Origin: Eubacteriales bacterium
GTDB taxonomy: Bacteria > Bacillota > Clostridia > Christensenellales > CAG-138
NCBI GenBank assembly: GCA_021373115.1
Contig: JAJFTI010000004.1
Span: 1 to 64,000, forward strand
Direction of reading: 5' to 3'
DNA length: 64,000 nt
Numbering within the stretch: position 1 is the stretch's first letter; each line of letters begins with the position of its first letter. The position numbers were made by a program, and so were the translations under genes. Shown one piece after another: positions 37,054 through 44,767 of the stretch. The notes beneath the pieces were generated by a model. That model did no database searches, was not told the origin of the DNA, and worked only from the letters and a program-made list of their open reading frames with translations.

Positions 37054-39996
37054 TTATAGCTTTCCCTGCACCGTGATGGTCGTAAACGTCCGCAGCGTAT
37101 GCTGCATGCGATCCCGCTTTAAGAGCGGCATGAGGTTTCGAACCACCTCGACGCGCGTGATCCCCGTGAGCTCCAACATCATTTCGGAAGCGTCCCGAAT
37201 GGACGGATTTTCGTCGAACACGATTCGAATCGATTCATCCGCCAAGAGAGTAATGCGAACCAGCCGCGTAAACGGCGTTTCGATAAAGTGTACAACCGCA
37301 TTGAGCGCCAATTCGCCCGAATCCGTTACCTCCGCTTCCGCGGCGGCGCGCACCTCGAACACATCCCCGCGCTGGCTCACGCTCGCGCCTGTGTAGCAGC
37401 CCTCTTGGAACGAAATCCGGTGTTTCTCTTCCCCCTCCACGAGTTCCAGATGCAGCGCGCCGTCCCCGCCCGCGGAAAACACGGCTTGCGTTAATCCGCT
37501 GGTGAAGTTGTTATGCACCGCCTGCAGGATCATCGGGAAGATTCCGCCAATGTTGGGCGAAAACGTGTAGACCCGCCCGTCCAGCTTTTGCGCAAACTCC
37601 GCCAGAGGCAGGTGCTTGGCCGAAGCGTGGGAATACGGCTCGTGGTAACGCACGCTTAACGTGGAGATTGTCGTTTGCAGCGCTTCCGCTCCGCGCGGAT
37701 CGGGAATCAGCGGACGCGACTGCGCGCCGTCGAGCGCGGCAGTCACGTAGTCCAGTACGCCGCCCTGCGCGAAAAGCCGGGAAGAGCCGGAAAGCAGCAC
37801 GACCAATACGCCGAGATCCGGCAGGGCGAGCATATACTGCCCGAACGCACCGTTAAACAGAAACGAACCTTCCCGCGCGGTCATCCAGATCTGGTGTCCG
37901 TAGCCGTAGGTGATTTCACCCTTTGGCGTGCCGATCTGCGGATGCGTCGCTTCCTCGATCCATTCCGCGGAGAGCAGCCGCCTGTCTCCCTGTGCCGTGT
38001 GCCAGACGCCCTTATTCAGATAGAGCTGACCGATTTTTGCGACGCTCTCCATCGTCAGCGATAATCCCCAGCCGCCTTTCTCCGTTCCATTCGGGCAGGT
38101 TTCCCAGTAATACTCCGCAATTCCGAGCGGTTCGTAAAGGCGGGGTCTTAAATAATTCGTAAGCGATTCGCCGGTCTTTCGGCGCACGATGGCCGCGAGC
38201 ATATAGGTGTTCATGGAATTGTAGTCAAAGGCCGTGCCGGGCTCGAATTTGGTGCCTGCGCGGAGAAAATCCTTTTCCCAGTCCGCGCCCATGGCGGAAC
38301 CGGATTCGTTATAGAGCGAACCGGTGCTCATGTTGAGCAGATGGCGGACGGTCATGCTGTATGCGGGAAGTTCCCTCCGCTCAGGCGCTTTGTCGTAGAA
38401 AATATCGCAGAGGGCTTCGTCAATATCCAAGAGACCCTCGTCCACCAGCATGCCAATCGCGGTGGACGTGATGCTCTTGCTCAGCGAGTAGAGCTGATGC
38501 GGCAGGCCAGTTTCATACGGCGCCCAAGCCGCCTCGGCGATGACCGCCCCGTTCTTCACAATCATGATCTCGTGCGCGCGCGCTGCAGCGTCGGCATGAA
38601 TCGTATCCAGCAGCGCGTTCATCGCGCGGGAGGATACCCCCTGTTCCTCCGGCGAGGAGCGGGGCAGAGGATGCGCTTCCGGCTTGGGCAGGCAGGGCGG
38701 CTTTTGCGGCCGGTGCGCATACGCAAAGAGGTGCTGCGTGTCCTGCGTTAAAAACTTCCAGATCAAATCCATTGCGCGTTTTTCGAGCGTGAGATCGATC
38801 TTATCCATCTCCGCGCGGAACAGTCCGCGCTTTCGCCTGAGCGCAGCGCGCTCCATCCCCGCGAGCGCCTCGTAACGCGCGCTCACATGTTCGAGCACCG
38901 CATCCCAGGATACAGGCGCAATCGCCTTTGCCTGTGCGCGCATGTTCTCCATACGCTCCGGATTCAGCAGAAATTCTTCGATTGCGTCCGCCATGCTCTC
39001 GGCGGTATCGCCGCAGGTCAGACCGTTGAAGCCGTTTTGAATGAGCCCGCTCGCCACGCTGCCGGCAACGACAAGCGAGGGCGTACCCTGAACCGCCGCC
39101 TCGCGCACAACGAGACCCGCGCTGATGTTCTGCATGGGAAAGAGGCAGAGCGCGCTCTCCGCATATAGCCCCGCCAGCAGCGCCTCGTCCGTTACCTGAC
39201 CTAAAAAGCGCACCGTGCCCGCAAGGCCAAGCTCCTGTGAGACGGCGCGCGCATGATGTTCATCCGGCCCGCGTCCCGCGAGCAGCAGCTGAAAACTCAG
39301 CCCTCTCGATTTTAGCAGAGCGGCCGCTTCCAGCACGCGCGGCAGATTTTTCTCCCGCTCGAGGCTGCCGGCAAAGAGGAGTGCGGGCGCGTTGGAAAGG
39401 TGAAACAGCTCCCTTGCCCGCGCGCGCGTTTCCGCATCCGCTGCTTCCCGCTCCGTTCCATTGTCAAACACCTCCACGTTGCCTGGAAACCCGCGATCGA
39501 GCAGAAAGGTTCTCGCTTCCTCGCTGACCGTCCAAATCTCGTCGCAGCGGCTGAAGAAGTCGAACGCGAAGAATTTATTCAGCTGCGCGCGGTGCTCGTC
39601 CCCATGTTCGGAAAGATACTCGCGCAGATACTTCGTATGAAATGTTCCAACGAGCGGCGCATGGCATTTTTCCGCAAGGCGCACGGCCTCCATGCCCGCC
39701 GAACCGGGACTGTGCGCATGCACAATATCGAACGAATGCGCGTTTACACGCGTAAAATAGTGCAAGTCCATCACGGCGATTCCGGTTTTCATCTGCGATG
39801 CGCCGGGTATGGAAATCGCCAGATAATCCAGAATCTCAAACGGATACGACCCGCGATACTCTTCGGTTTCCATGGGGGTGATCACATAAACCTCGTGCCC
39901 GCGCGCGGCAAGCCCGCGGGCATAGGCGTTGGCTACGCGGCTCACGCCGTCGTGAACGGGTAAAAACGAATCGGTGCACTGCGCAATCTTCAGCAT
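37054..39996 (-). CDS. Glycosyltransferase-4/serine beta-lactamase-fold fusion protein
   Basis: A 980-residue fusion. Residues 1-390 form a GT4 glycosyltransferase like diacylglycerol glucosyltransferases and MurG-like surface enzymes (DSFLPVHDGVSRVANAYARGL, VHAHSPGSAGMEA, FHTKYLREYL, FAGSLEREKNLPRVLEA, QGTPSLVV). Residues about 445-740 form a class C beta-lactamase/EstB-type serine hydrolase with SLSK near 504-507 (SxxK) and Tyr in YNSMNT near 592. The last 240 residues are a beta-rich domain I do not recognise. The ATG at 39996 has GGAGG 10 nt before it. No signal peptide is seen, so the hydrolase should be cytoplasmic or membrane-associated, odd for this fold's wall enzymes. Confidence 0.85.
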   Translation of the reverse strand: MLKIAQCTDSFLPVHDGVSRVANAYARGLAARGHEVYVITPMETEEYRGSYPFEILDYLAISIPGASQMKTGIAVMDLHYFTRVNAHSFDIVHAHSPGSAGMEAVRLAEKCHAPLVGTFHTKYLREYLSEHGDEHRAQLNKFFAFDFFSRCDEIWTVSEEARTFLLDRGFPGNVEVFDNGTEREAADAETRARARELFHLSNAPALLFAGSLEREKNLPRVLEAAALLKSRGLSFQLLLAGRGPDEHHARAVSQELGLAGTVRFLGQVTDEALLAGLYAESALCLFPMQNISAGLVVREAAVQGTPSLVVAGSVASGLIQNGFNGLTCGDTAESMADAIEEFLLNPERMENMRAQAKAIAPVSWDAVLEHVSARYEALAGMERAALRRKRGLFRAEMDKIDLTLEKRAMDLIWKFLTQDTQHLFAYAHRPQKPPCLPKPEAHPLPRSSPEEQGVSSRAMNALLDTIHADAAARAHEIMIVKNGAVIAEAAWAPYETGLPHQLYSLSKSITSTAIGMLVDEGLLDIDEALCDIFYDKAPERRELPAYSMTVRHLLNMSTGSLYNESGSAMGADWEKDFLRAGTKFEPGTAFDYNSMNTYMLAAIVRRKTGESLTNYLRPRLYEPLGIAEYYWETCPNGTEKGGWGLSLTMESVAKIGQLYLNKGVWHTAQGDRRLLSAEWIEEATHPQIGTPKGEITYGYGHQIWMTAREGSFLFNGAFGQYMLALPDLGVLVVLLSGSSRLFAQGGVLDYVTAALDGAQSRPLIPDPRGAEALQTTISTLSVRYHEPYSHASAKHLPLAEFAQKLDGRVYTFSPNIGGIFPMILQAVHNNFTSGLTQAVFSAGGDGALHLELVEGEEKHRISFQEGCYTGASVSQRGDVFEVRAAAEAEVTDSGELALNAVVHFIETPFTRLVRITLLADESIRIVFDENPSIRDASEMMLELTGITRVEVVRNLMPLLKRDRMQHTLRTFTTITVQGKL

Positions 39997-40073
39997 AGTT
40001 TCCAATCCTCCGCCCTCATTCTAGCACAGTGCGTGCAGGTTCGCCATCCGTTCCCTTTTCTGCGCTTACGGGC

Positions 40074-40102
40074 TTTACGCGCAAATAGACGGCAGGTATA
40101 AT
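40074..40102 (+). promoter_or_regulatory. Sigma-A promoter of the 40132 membrane protein
   Basis: TTTACG (40074-40079), a 17-bp spacer and a perfect TATAAT (40097-40102), 30 bp before the start. Confidence 0.8.
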
Positions 40103-40131
40103 GAACTATCAAGGCTATGGGGGGATAGACT

Positions 40132-41160
40132 ATGGAAGTGACATCGAATCAACAACCGACGCTGAGCGAGTTTGCTTCGCCGACCAAAGCGCAGCGTGTC
40201 TGGCGGCTGATCCTCGCCATTCTGCTCACCGCCATGATTCTTGGCGCGACCTATGAAATAACAAAACCGAAACCGGAACCCGTCCGTATGACGCGCGAGT
40301 CGCGCGAAGACACCTTTTCCTATCTGGATCTGCAGCTTCTATCGGACTGGATTTACAAGGTAACCGGCGACGACAACTATACGTTTTATGAAGCGATGGA
40401 CGCGGACGGGAACTGGTTCATCCTCTCGCTCGACGATAAAACCTTTGCGTCCCTCAGCCCGTATGTCGATGCATATGAGGCCTATTTTTCGGAGTCCCCG
40501 CAGAGCGGCGATTATCCGGAGCCGAAACGCCTGACTGGCATGCCGAGCTATATCAGTTATGACGACGCCAGCCAGCTCGCCCAATATTATGAGATAACCA
40601 TTGACGAGTTTGAACAGTTTTTCGGCTCTTATTTCTTTCACGAAGGCGCGAGCAACGCCATGGAAAACGCGGCTCTCTATCTTGTGGGGGCGTTCCTCTT
40701 CGGGCTGTTTTTCCTCGCGGTCGTGCTGCAGATTTCTTCCACTCGCAAGCACCGGAAAAAAAGCGAGGATCGCCTGTATCAGCTTGGCCTGCTTGACGAG
40801 GCCGAAGCGCAGTTCTCCGATCCTGGCAACAGCCGGTTCGAAAAGCTGCGGCTCACGCTTTCCAGGGACTTTGCCTACGTTGGTATAAACGGTTATATCC
40901 TGCCATATACGGACATCGGCTGGTTGTATAAACGGACGCAGCGCAATCACGGAATCACCGTTGCCACGCAGCTCGCGGCGGGCACCATTTACGGCAAGAC
41001 GATCCTGCTCGCCGCCCGGTCGGCAAGCGACGAATTCAACGCGGCGGTGGCGCAGAAGGTGCTTACAAAAAATCCGGACTGTCTCGTTGGCTATACGTTT
41101 GAACAGGCGAGACTCAATTCCCAGCGCGTAAAGGCATACAAAGCGAATAACCCGCAATAA
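40132..41160 (+). CDS. Unrecognised two-helix membrane protein
   Basis: A 342-residue protein I cannot assign. It has a membrane segment at about residues 24-44, an acidic, Tyr-rich outside domain (about 45-180), a second membrane segment at about 183-203, then a basic stretch (RKHRKKSEDR) and a cytoplasmic domain of about 130 residues (LDEAEAQFSD ... LPYTDIGWLYKRTQRNHGITVATQLAAGTIYGKTILLAA). The C-terminal domain has the look of PH-like or 'DUF' domains that read out membrane state, but this is a guess. GGGGG-type ribosome site before the ATG. Monocistronic by context. Confidence 0.75.
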   Translation: MEVTSNQQPTLSEFASPTKAQRVWRLILAILLTAMILGATYEITKPKPEPVRMTRESREDTFSYLDLQLLSDWIYKVTGDDNYTFYEAMDADGNWFILSLDDKTFASLSPYVDAYEAYFSESPQSGDYPEPKRLTGMPSYISYDDASQLAQYYEITIDEFEQFFGSYFFHEGASNAMENAALYLVGAFLFGLFFLAVVLQISSTRKHRKKSEDRLYQLGLLDEAEAQFSDPGNSRFEKLRLTLSRDFAYVGINGYILPYTDIGWLYKRTQRNHGITVATQLAAGTIYGKTILLAARSASDEFNAAVAQKVLTKNPDCLVGYTFEQARLNSQRVKAYKANNPQ

Positions 41161-41222
41161 ACAGAAAAAGGAACAACGCGCCGACCAGAAACGCGGCAAC
41201 GAGGCTTTTTCTGTGTTCAGCC

Positions 41223-41251
41223 TTGCGTATTCGCGCAGTATCTGCAATAAT
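41223..41251 (+). promoter_or_regulatory. Possible promoter of the MsmX-type ABC gene
   Basis: TTGCGT (41223-41228), a 17-bp spacer and AATAAT (41246-41251). The long leader (41258-41454) holds a short ORF and no recognised riboswitch. Confidence 0.45.
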
Positions 41252-41341
41252 ATAGAAAGCATTTCTCTGTATCCAAGCGCACGGCGTTTACTCCACTTCT
41301 TTATTCGTCGTGACGCTCATAAAGGAGGGATACCCATCCGC

Positions 41342-41422
41342 ATGGCTTGCGGTGCGGCAGTGTGGAGACCTGTCGTAAAGCGTTCGTCGAATTTTACAGG
41401 CGAACGCGAATTGGGCGGTTAG
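41342..41422 (+). CDS. Possible 26-codon leader ORF upstream of the ABC ATPase
   Basis: An ATG at 41342 is preceded by a strong AAGGAGG (41322-41328) with 13 nt spacing and opens a 26-codon frame (MACGAAVWRPVVKRSS ...) that ends 32 bp before the ABC gene start. The ABC gene's own start has no clear ribosome site. It may be a regulatory leader peptide or only a chance frame. Confidence 0.35.
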   Translation: MACGAAVWRPVVKRSSNFTGERELGG

Positions 41423-41454
41423 CGGTTGCTGCGCCCGATGAAGCCAAATACACC

Positions 41455-42573
41455 ATGGCAAGCGTAACACTCAGGAACATCAAGAAGGTCTACGACAAAG
41501 ACGTAGTGGCGGTGCAGGAGTTCAATCTTGACATCGCGGACAAAGAGTTTATCGTACTCGTCGGCCCGTCCGGTTGCGGGAAATCGACCACGCTGCGCAT
41601 GATTGCCGGCCTGGAGGAGATTACCGAGGGCGAGCTTTACATCGGCGATAAACTGGTCAACGACGTGGCGCCCAAGGATCGCGATATCGCGATGGTCTTC
41701 CAGAACTACGCGCTCTATCCGCATATGACCGTGTATGAAAACATGGCGTTCGGATTAAAACTGCGCAAGGTTCCCAAGGCCGAAATCGACGAAAAGGTCA
41801 AGGAAGCGGCCGATACGCTCGGCATTACCGATTATCTGCAGAGGAAGCCGAAGGCGCTTTCCGGCGGACAGCGGCAGCGCGTTGCCATTGGCCGCGCGAT
41901 CGTTCGTCACCCGCAGGTATTCCTGATGGACGAACCGCTGAGCAACCTCGACGCAAAATTGCGCAATCAGATGCGCGCCGAGCTCATCAAACTGCGCCAG
42001 AAGGAAAACACCACGTTCGTATACGTAACGCACGATCAGACCGAAGCAATGACGCTTGGCGACCGTATCGTTATTATGAAGGACGGGTACATTCAGCAGA
42101 TCGGCACGCCGCAGGATGTGTTCAACCACCCGGCGAATCTCTTTGTGGCCGGCTTTATCGGCTCGCCGCAGATGAACTTCTTCGAAGCGGAGCTTGTTCA
42201 GGATGGCGGCCGGTATGCCGTTCGTCTGGACGACGCGCTGATTGAACTGCCGGACGCGACGGAACGCGCGCTGAAGGCAAAGGGCGTAGCTTCAATGAAG
42301 ATCGTTCTCGGCGTCCGCCCCGAGCATATCATTCTTTCGGCGAAGAAGACGCGCAGCGCGGTGAATGCGGTGGTGGATGTTTCCGAAATGATGGGCAGCG
42401 AACTGTATGTCCATGTGAATGCGGTTGGCCGTGACTGCGTGCTCCGCATTGCGACGGTCGATCTTCCCCCGGAAAATCGCGTTGGGTTCAAATTCGGCGA
42501 TCAGCTGCACTTCACGCTTGATGGCGCGCTGGCGCATCTCTTCGATCCGGAAACCAGCCAGAACCTGCTGTAA
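41455..42573 (+). CDS. msmX: Sugar ABC transporter ATPase, MsmX/UgpC type
   Basis: A 372-residue ATP-binding subunit for carbohydrate ABC importers (MsmX/UgpC/MalK group). Walker A GPSGCGKST (near 36-44), signature LSGGQRQR (near 134), Walker B VFLMDEPLSNLDAKLR and the switch His in THDQTEAMTLGD are present, and the C-terminal regulatory TOBE domain begins near residue 240 (GVRPEHI). The start ATG at 41455 (MASVTLRNIKKVYDK) is fixed by family alignment although ribosome binding is weak. No permease or binding-protein genes are adjacent, so it is probably a shared ATPase serving several sugar importers, as MsmX does in Bacillus. Confidence 0.92.
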   Translation: MASVTLRNIKKVYDKDVVAVQEFNLDIADKEFIVLVGPSGCGKSTTLRMIAGLEEITEGELYIGDKLVNDVAPKDRDIAMVFQNYALYPHMTVYENMAFGLKLRKVPKAEIDEKVKEAADTLGITDYLQRKPKALSGGQRQRVAIGRAIVRHPQVFLMDEPLSNLDAKLRNQMRAELIKLRQKENTTFVYVTHDQTEAMTLGDRIVIMKDGYIQQIGTPQDVFNHPANLFVAGFIGSPQMNFFEAELVQDGGRYAVRLDDALIELPDATERALKAKGVASMKIVLGVRPEHIILSAKKTRSAVNAVVDVSEMMGSELYVHVNAVGRDCVLRIATVDLPPENRVGFKFGDQLHFTLDGALAHLFDPETSQNLL

Positions 42574-42591
42574 CCGGCAAACAGACACAAG

Positions 42592-42621
42592 GCGCTCCCG
42601 CATGCGCGGGGGCGCTTTTTT
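42592..42621 (+). terminator. Intrinsic terminator of the ABC gene
   Basis: A 10-bp GC stem (42592-42601 with 42606-42615), ATGC loop and T run. Confidence 0.88.
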
Positions 42622-42677
42622 GAATTCGCATTTTCGGATTCTGCAATACGGGGATAGGCAAACGCGCTATCTTTTGT

Positions 42678-42683
42678 TAGAAT
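42678..42683 (+). promoter_or_regulatory. Possible -10 element of yedF
   Basis: TAGAAT at 42678-42683, 50 bp before the start, with only a weak -35 (TAGGCA) at 17-bp spacing. Confidence 0.4.
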
Positions 42684-42732
42684 AATGGGAGCAGCGGCAA
42701 TTCGTGCGCGGCAAAAAGGAAAGGAAAATGCG

Positions 42733-43323
42733 ATGATGCAAATCGATGCAAGAGGGAAAGCCTGCCCGCAGCCGGTTATTCTGGCCAAGAAAGAACTGGA
42801 CAACGGCAGCCGGGATATCACGGTATTGGTTGATAACCGTGCGGCGGTTGAAAACCTCACGCGGCTCGGAAACTCGGCGGGCGTCGCCGTAGCGACGGGG
42901 GAAGCGGAAGGCGGCTTTTTCGTGCGCTTAACGGGGGAGGCGAAGCCCGGTGTATTACCCGAGATCGCCTGCCCGGCAACCGGGAACGATTACGCCGTGT
43001 TCATCGGCAAGGATGTTGTCGGCGCGGGTGACCCCACGCTTGGATATAACCTGATGAAGATGGCGCTGTATACGCTTGCGCAGGGAGACAGCGTGCCCGC
43101 ACATGTCCTTTTTATGAATGACGGAGTCAAACTGCCCGCGGGAGAAGAGCCGCAGGTAATTGAAAGTATTCAGACGCTGATGGACAAAGGTTCGATCGTG
43201 CTCGTCTGCGGTACCTGCCTGAATTACTATGGCCTGACAGAACGCCTGAAGATCGGCACGGTCAGCAATATGTATGATATCCTCGGCGCTATGCAGCGGG
43301 CAGACAAGGTGATTTCGCTTTGA
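42733..43323 (+). CDS. yedF: YedF: TusA-like sulfurtransferase-like selenium metabolism protein
   Basis: A 196-residue two-domain protein. The N-terminal 70 residues form a TusA/SirA-like domain with the CPxP motif (ARGKACPQPVILAKKEL, Cys at about 11). The C-terminal part is DsrE-like (DYAVFIGKDVVGAGDPTLGYNLMKMAL and the LVCGTCLNYYGL segment with CxxC-like cysteines). This architecture is YedF, linked by genome neighbourhood to selenium-dependent molybdenum hydroxylases. AAAGGA lies before tandem ATGs at 42733. The DUF3343 gene overlaps its stop. selD and molybdenum-hydroxylase genes are not in the window. Confidence 0.92.
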   Translation: MMQIDARGKACPQPVILAKKELDNGSRDITVLVDNRAAVENLTRLGNSAGVAVATGEAEGGFFVRLTGEAKPGVLPEIACPATGNDYAVFIGKDVVGAGDPTLGYNLMKMALYTLAQGDSVPAHVLFMNDGVKLPAGEEPQVIESIQTLMDKGSIVLVCGTCLNYYGLTERLKIGTVSNMYDILGAMQRADKVISL

Positions 43324-43589
43324 CCGAGCAGTCCTACTGGCTGTTTGCGTTCGACTCGCCGCATGCGGCAATCGCGGCGCAAAAGCTGCTCGCAGGCTGC
43401 GGCGCGGTGGTCATGCCGACACTTCGGAGCATCACCGCGAGCTGCGGCATGTCGTTGCGGCTGACCGACGAAGCGATTAATGAAGCGAAGGGGATTCTGT
43501 CCGCCTCCGCGATCGATCCCTCACTCTACCGGCTGTATCGCGTGGAACAGAAAGGAAACGAAACGCGCTGTACGGAGACTTTGGTTTAG
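43320..43589 (+). CDS. DUF3343 protein, putative Se/S carrier
   Basis: An 89-residue protein of the DUF3343 family (WLFAFDSPHAAIAAQKLL at the start, a conserved cysteine in SCGMSLRL). It is proposed from context to carry sulfur or selenium for YedF. The start is a TTG at 43320 overlapping the yedF stop (TTGA), so translation is coupled to yedF. Length and fusion-like placement are usual for the pair. Function is inferred only from gene neighbourhood. Confidence 0.85.
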   Translation: MTEQSYWLFAFDSPHAAIAAQKLLAGCGAVVMPTLRSITASCGMSLRLTDEAINEAKGILSASAIDPSLYRLYRVEQKGNETRCTETLV

Positions 43590-43717
43590 TCGCGATTCGT
43601 ACGAATCGTCAACCCGCCGGATTGGCGGGATTTCTTTTTTGGGGGATAGAAGAAACCGGGTGTTTTGTGAAACGAAGATACCTATAAAAATGTATGTAAA
43701 TATTTTTGCGATATACA

Positions 43718-43746
43718 TTGACAGACGAGGTATAGCGAGTTAAGAT
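43718..43746 (+). promoter_or_regulatory. Sigma-A promoter of the padR operon
   Basis: TTGACA (43718-43723), a 17-bp spacer and TAAGAT (43741-43746), 29 bp before the PadR start. Confidence 0.85.
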
Positions 43747-43752
43747 ATACCT
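43728..43752 (+). promoter_or_regulatory. Palindrome over the -10, likely PadR operator
   Basis: AGGTATA (43728-43734) and TATACCT (43746-43752) form a perfect 7-bp inverted repeat with an 11-bp centre that covers the spacer and -10 element. A second inverted pair, AATGTAT/ATACATT (43689-43719 region), lies just upstream. Either would suit autorepression by the PadR product. Confidence 0.6.
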
Positions 43753-43774
43753 GCAATCGGAGAGGAGGTGCGCC

Positions 43775-44122
43775 ATGTCCGTTGCATCGGAACTTATTCG
43801 TGGGAACACGGAAACAATCATCCTGGCGCAGCTGATGAAGGGCGATGGCTATGGGTACATGATCAACAAAGCCATCCTGAGTTTGACCGGAGGGAAGTTT
43901 GAACTCAAGGAAGCGACGCTGTATACGGCGTTTCGGCGACTTGAGGATGCGGGCTGCATCGTTTCGTACTGGGGGGACGAAACGACCGGCGCGCGGCGCA
44001 GATACTACTCCATCACAGATTTGGGAAGAGAATCGTATCGGCTGCGAAAAAAGGAATGGGAAACTGCGGAGGCAGTGATTGACAAGTTACTAGCAGAAGG
44101 AGAAAAAGGGGTATCCATATGA
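43775..44122 (+). CDS. PadR-family transcriptional regulator
   Basis: A 115-residue winged-helix repressor: ELIRGNTETIILAQLMKGDGYGYMINKAI, the recognition region KEATLYTAFRRLEDAGCIVSYWGDE, and the wing ARRRYYSITDLGRESY. Short PadR proteins of this kind control membrane-stress or drug-response operons. AGGAGG lies before the ATG. The stop overlaps the next ATG (ATGA), giving a coupled PadR-DUF1700-DUF4097 operon. A palindrome on its promoter suggests autoregulation; the inducing signal is unknown. Confidence 0.92.
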   Translation: MSVASELIRGNTETIILAQLMKGDGYGYMINKAILSLTGGKFELKEATLYTAFRRLEDAGCIVSYWGDETTGARRRYYSITDLGRESYRLRKKEWETAEAVIDKLLAEGEKGVSI

Positions 44123-44748
44123 ACGAGAAATTAAGACATTACATCGACGACCTTTTTGCAAACGCCCCGTCGACCGTTCGGGCGGTGGAACTCAAAGAGG
44201 AGATGTACCAGAACCTGATGGATAAGTACAACGACCTGATCAACGAGGGCAAGAGCGAAGAATCCGCCTATAATATCGCCGTTGCGAGCATTGGCGATGT
44301 GGACAGCCTGATTGGCGCGCTCAGCGGCGAAAAGAACACGGTCAACGAAAAGAGCAGAAAGCGCTCGGCTATCATGATCGCAGTCGCGATCGCGCTCTAC
44401 ATTCTCAGCCCGGTGCCGGTGATTCTGATTCAGGAAGAATACGGCGTCATGTTCCTCTTCCTGTTTGCTGCGGTTGCGACGGGCCTGCTCATCTACAACG
44501 GCGTTACCCGCGAGCGCTATGTGAAAGCGGACGACACCATGGTAGAAGAGTTCAAGGAATGGAAGCAGAACGGCAAACAGAAGAACAAGGCCGTGGACGC
44601 CATTCTCGGTTCGTTCTGGCTCATCGCCGTGTGCGTGTACATTGTCGTGAGCTTCACGACCGGAGCATGGCACATCACATGGATCATCTTTTTAATCGCC
44701 GCGGCGGTTGCGTCGATGATCCGCGGGATCTTCATGCTCAAACAGTAG
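44119..44748 (+). CDS. DUF1700/HAAS-type membrane protein
   Basis: A 209-residue protein. The N-terminal 80 residues are helical (RHYIDDLFANAPSTVRAVELKEEMYQNLMDKYNDLINEGKSEESAYNIAVASIGDVDSL), the HAAS/DUF1700 signature commonly encoded beside PadR regulators. Four membrane segments follow (about 84-103, 106-124, 160-178 and 183-203). The role is unknown but it is thought to partner the adjacent DUF4097 protein in envelope sensing. It overlaps padR by 4 nt and ends 19 bp before the next gene. Confidence 0.85.
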   Translation: MNEKLRHYIDDLFANAPSTVRAVELKEEMYQNLMDKYNDLINEGKSEESAYNIAVASIGDVDSLIGALSGEKNTVNEKSRKRSAIMIAVAIALYILSPVPVILIQEEYGVMFLFLFAAVATGLLIYNGVTRERYVKADDTMVEEFKEWKQNGKQKNKAVDAILGSFWLIAVCVYIVVSFTTGAWHITWIIFLIAAAVASMIRGIFMLKQ

Positions 44749-44767
44749 AAACAGGGGGAACAAACAC

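Noticed and set aside
41161..41214. Terminator after the 40132 gene
   Set aside because: ACAGAAAAAG and CTTTTTCTGT can pair, but the loop is over 30 nt and there is no T run after the stem, so it is too weak to annotate.
43320..43589. Frameshifted extension of yedF
   Set aside because: The overlapping frame encodes a distinct DUF3343 protein with a TTG start, a normal two-gene pair.
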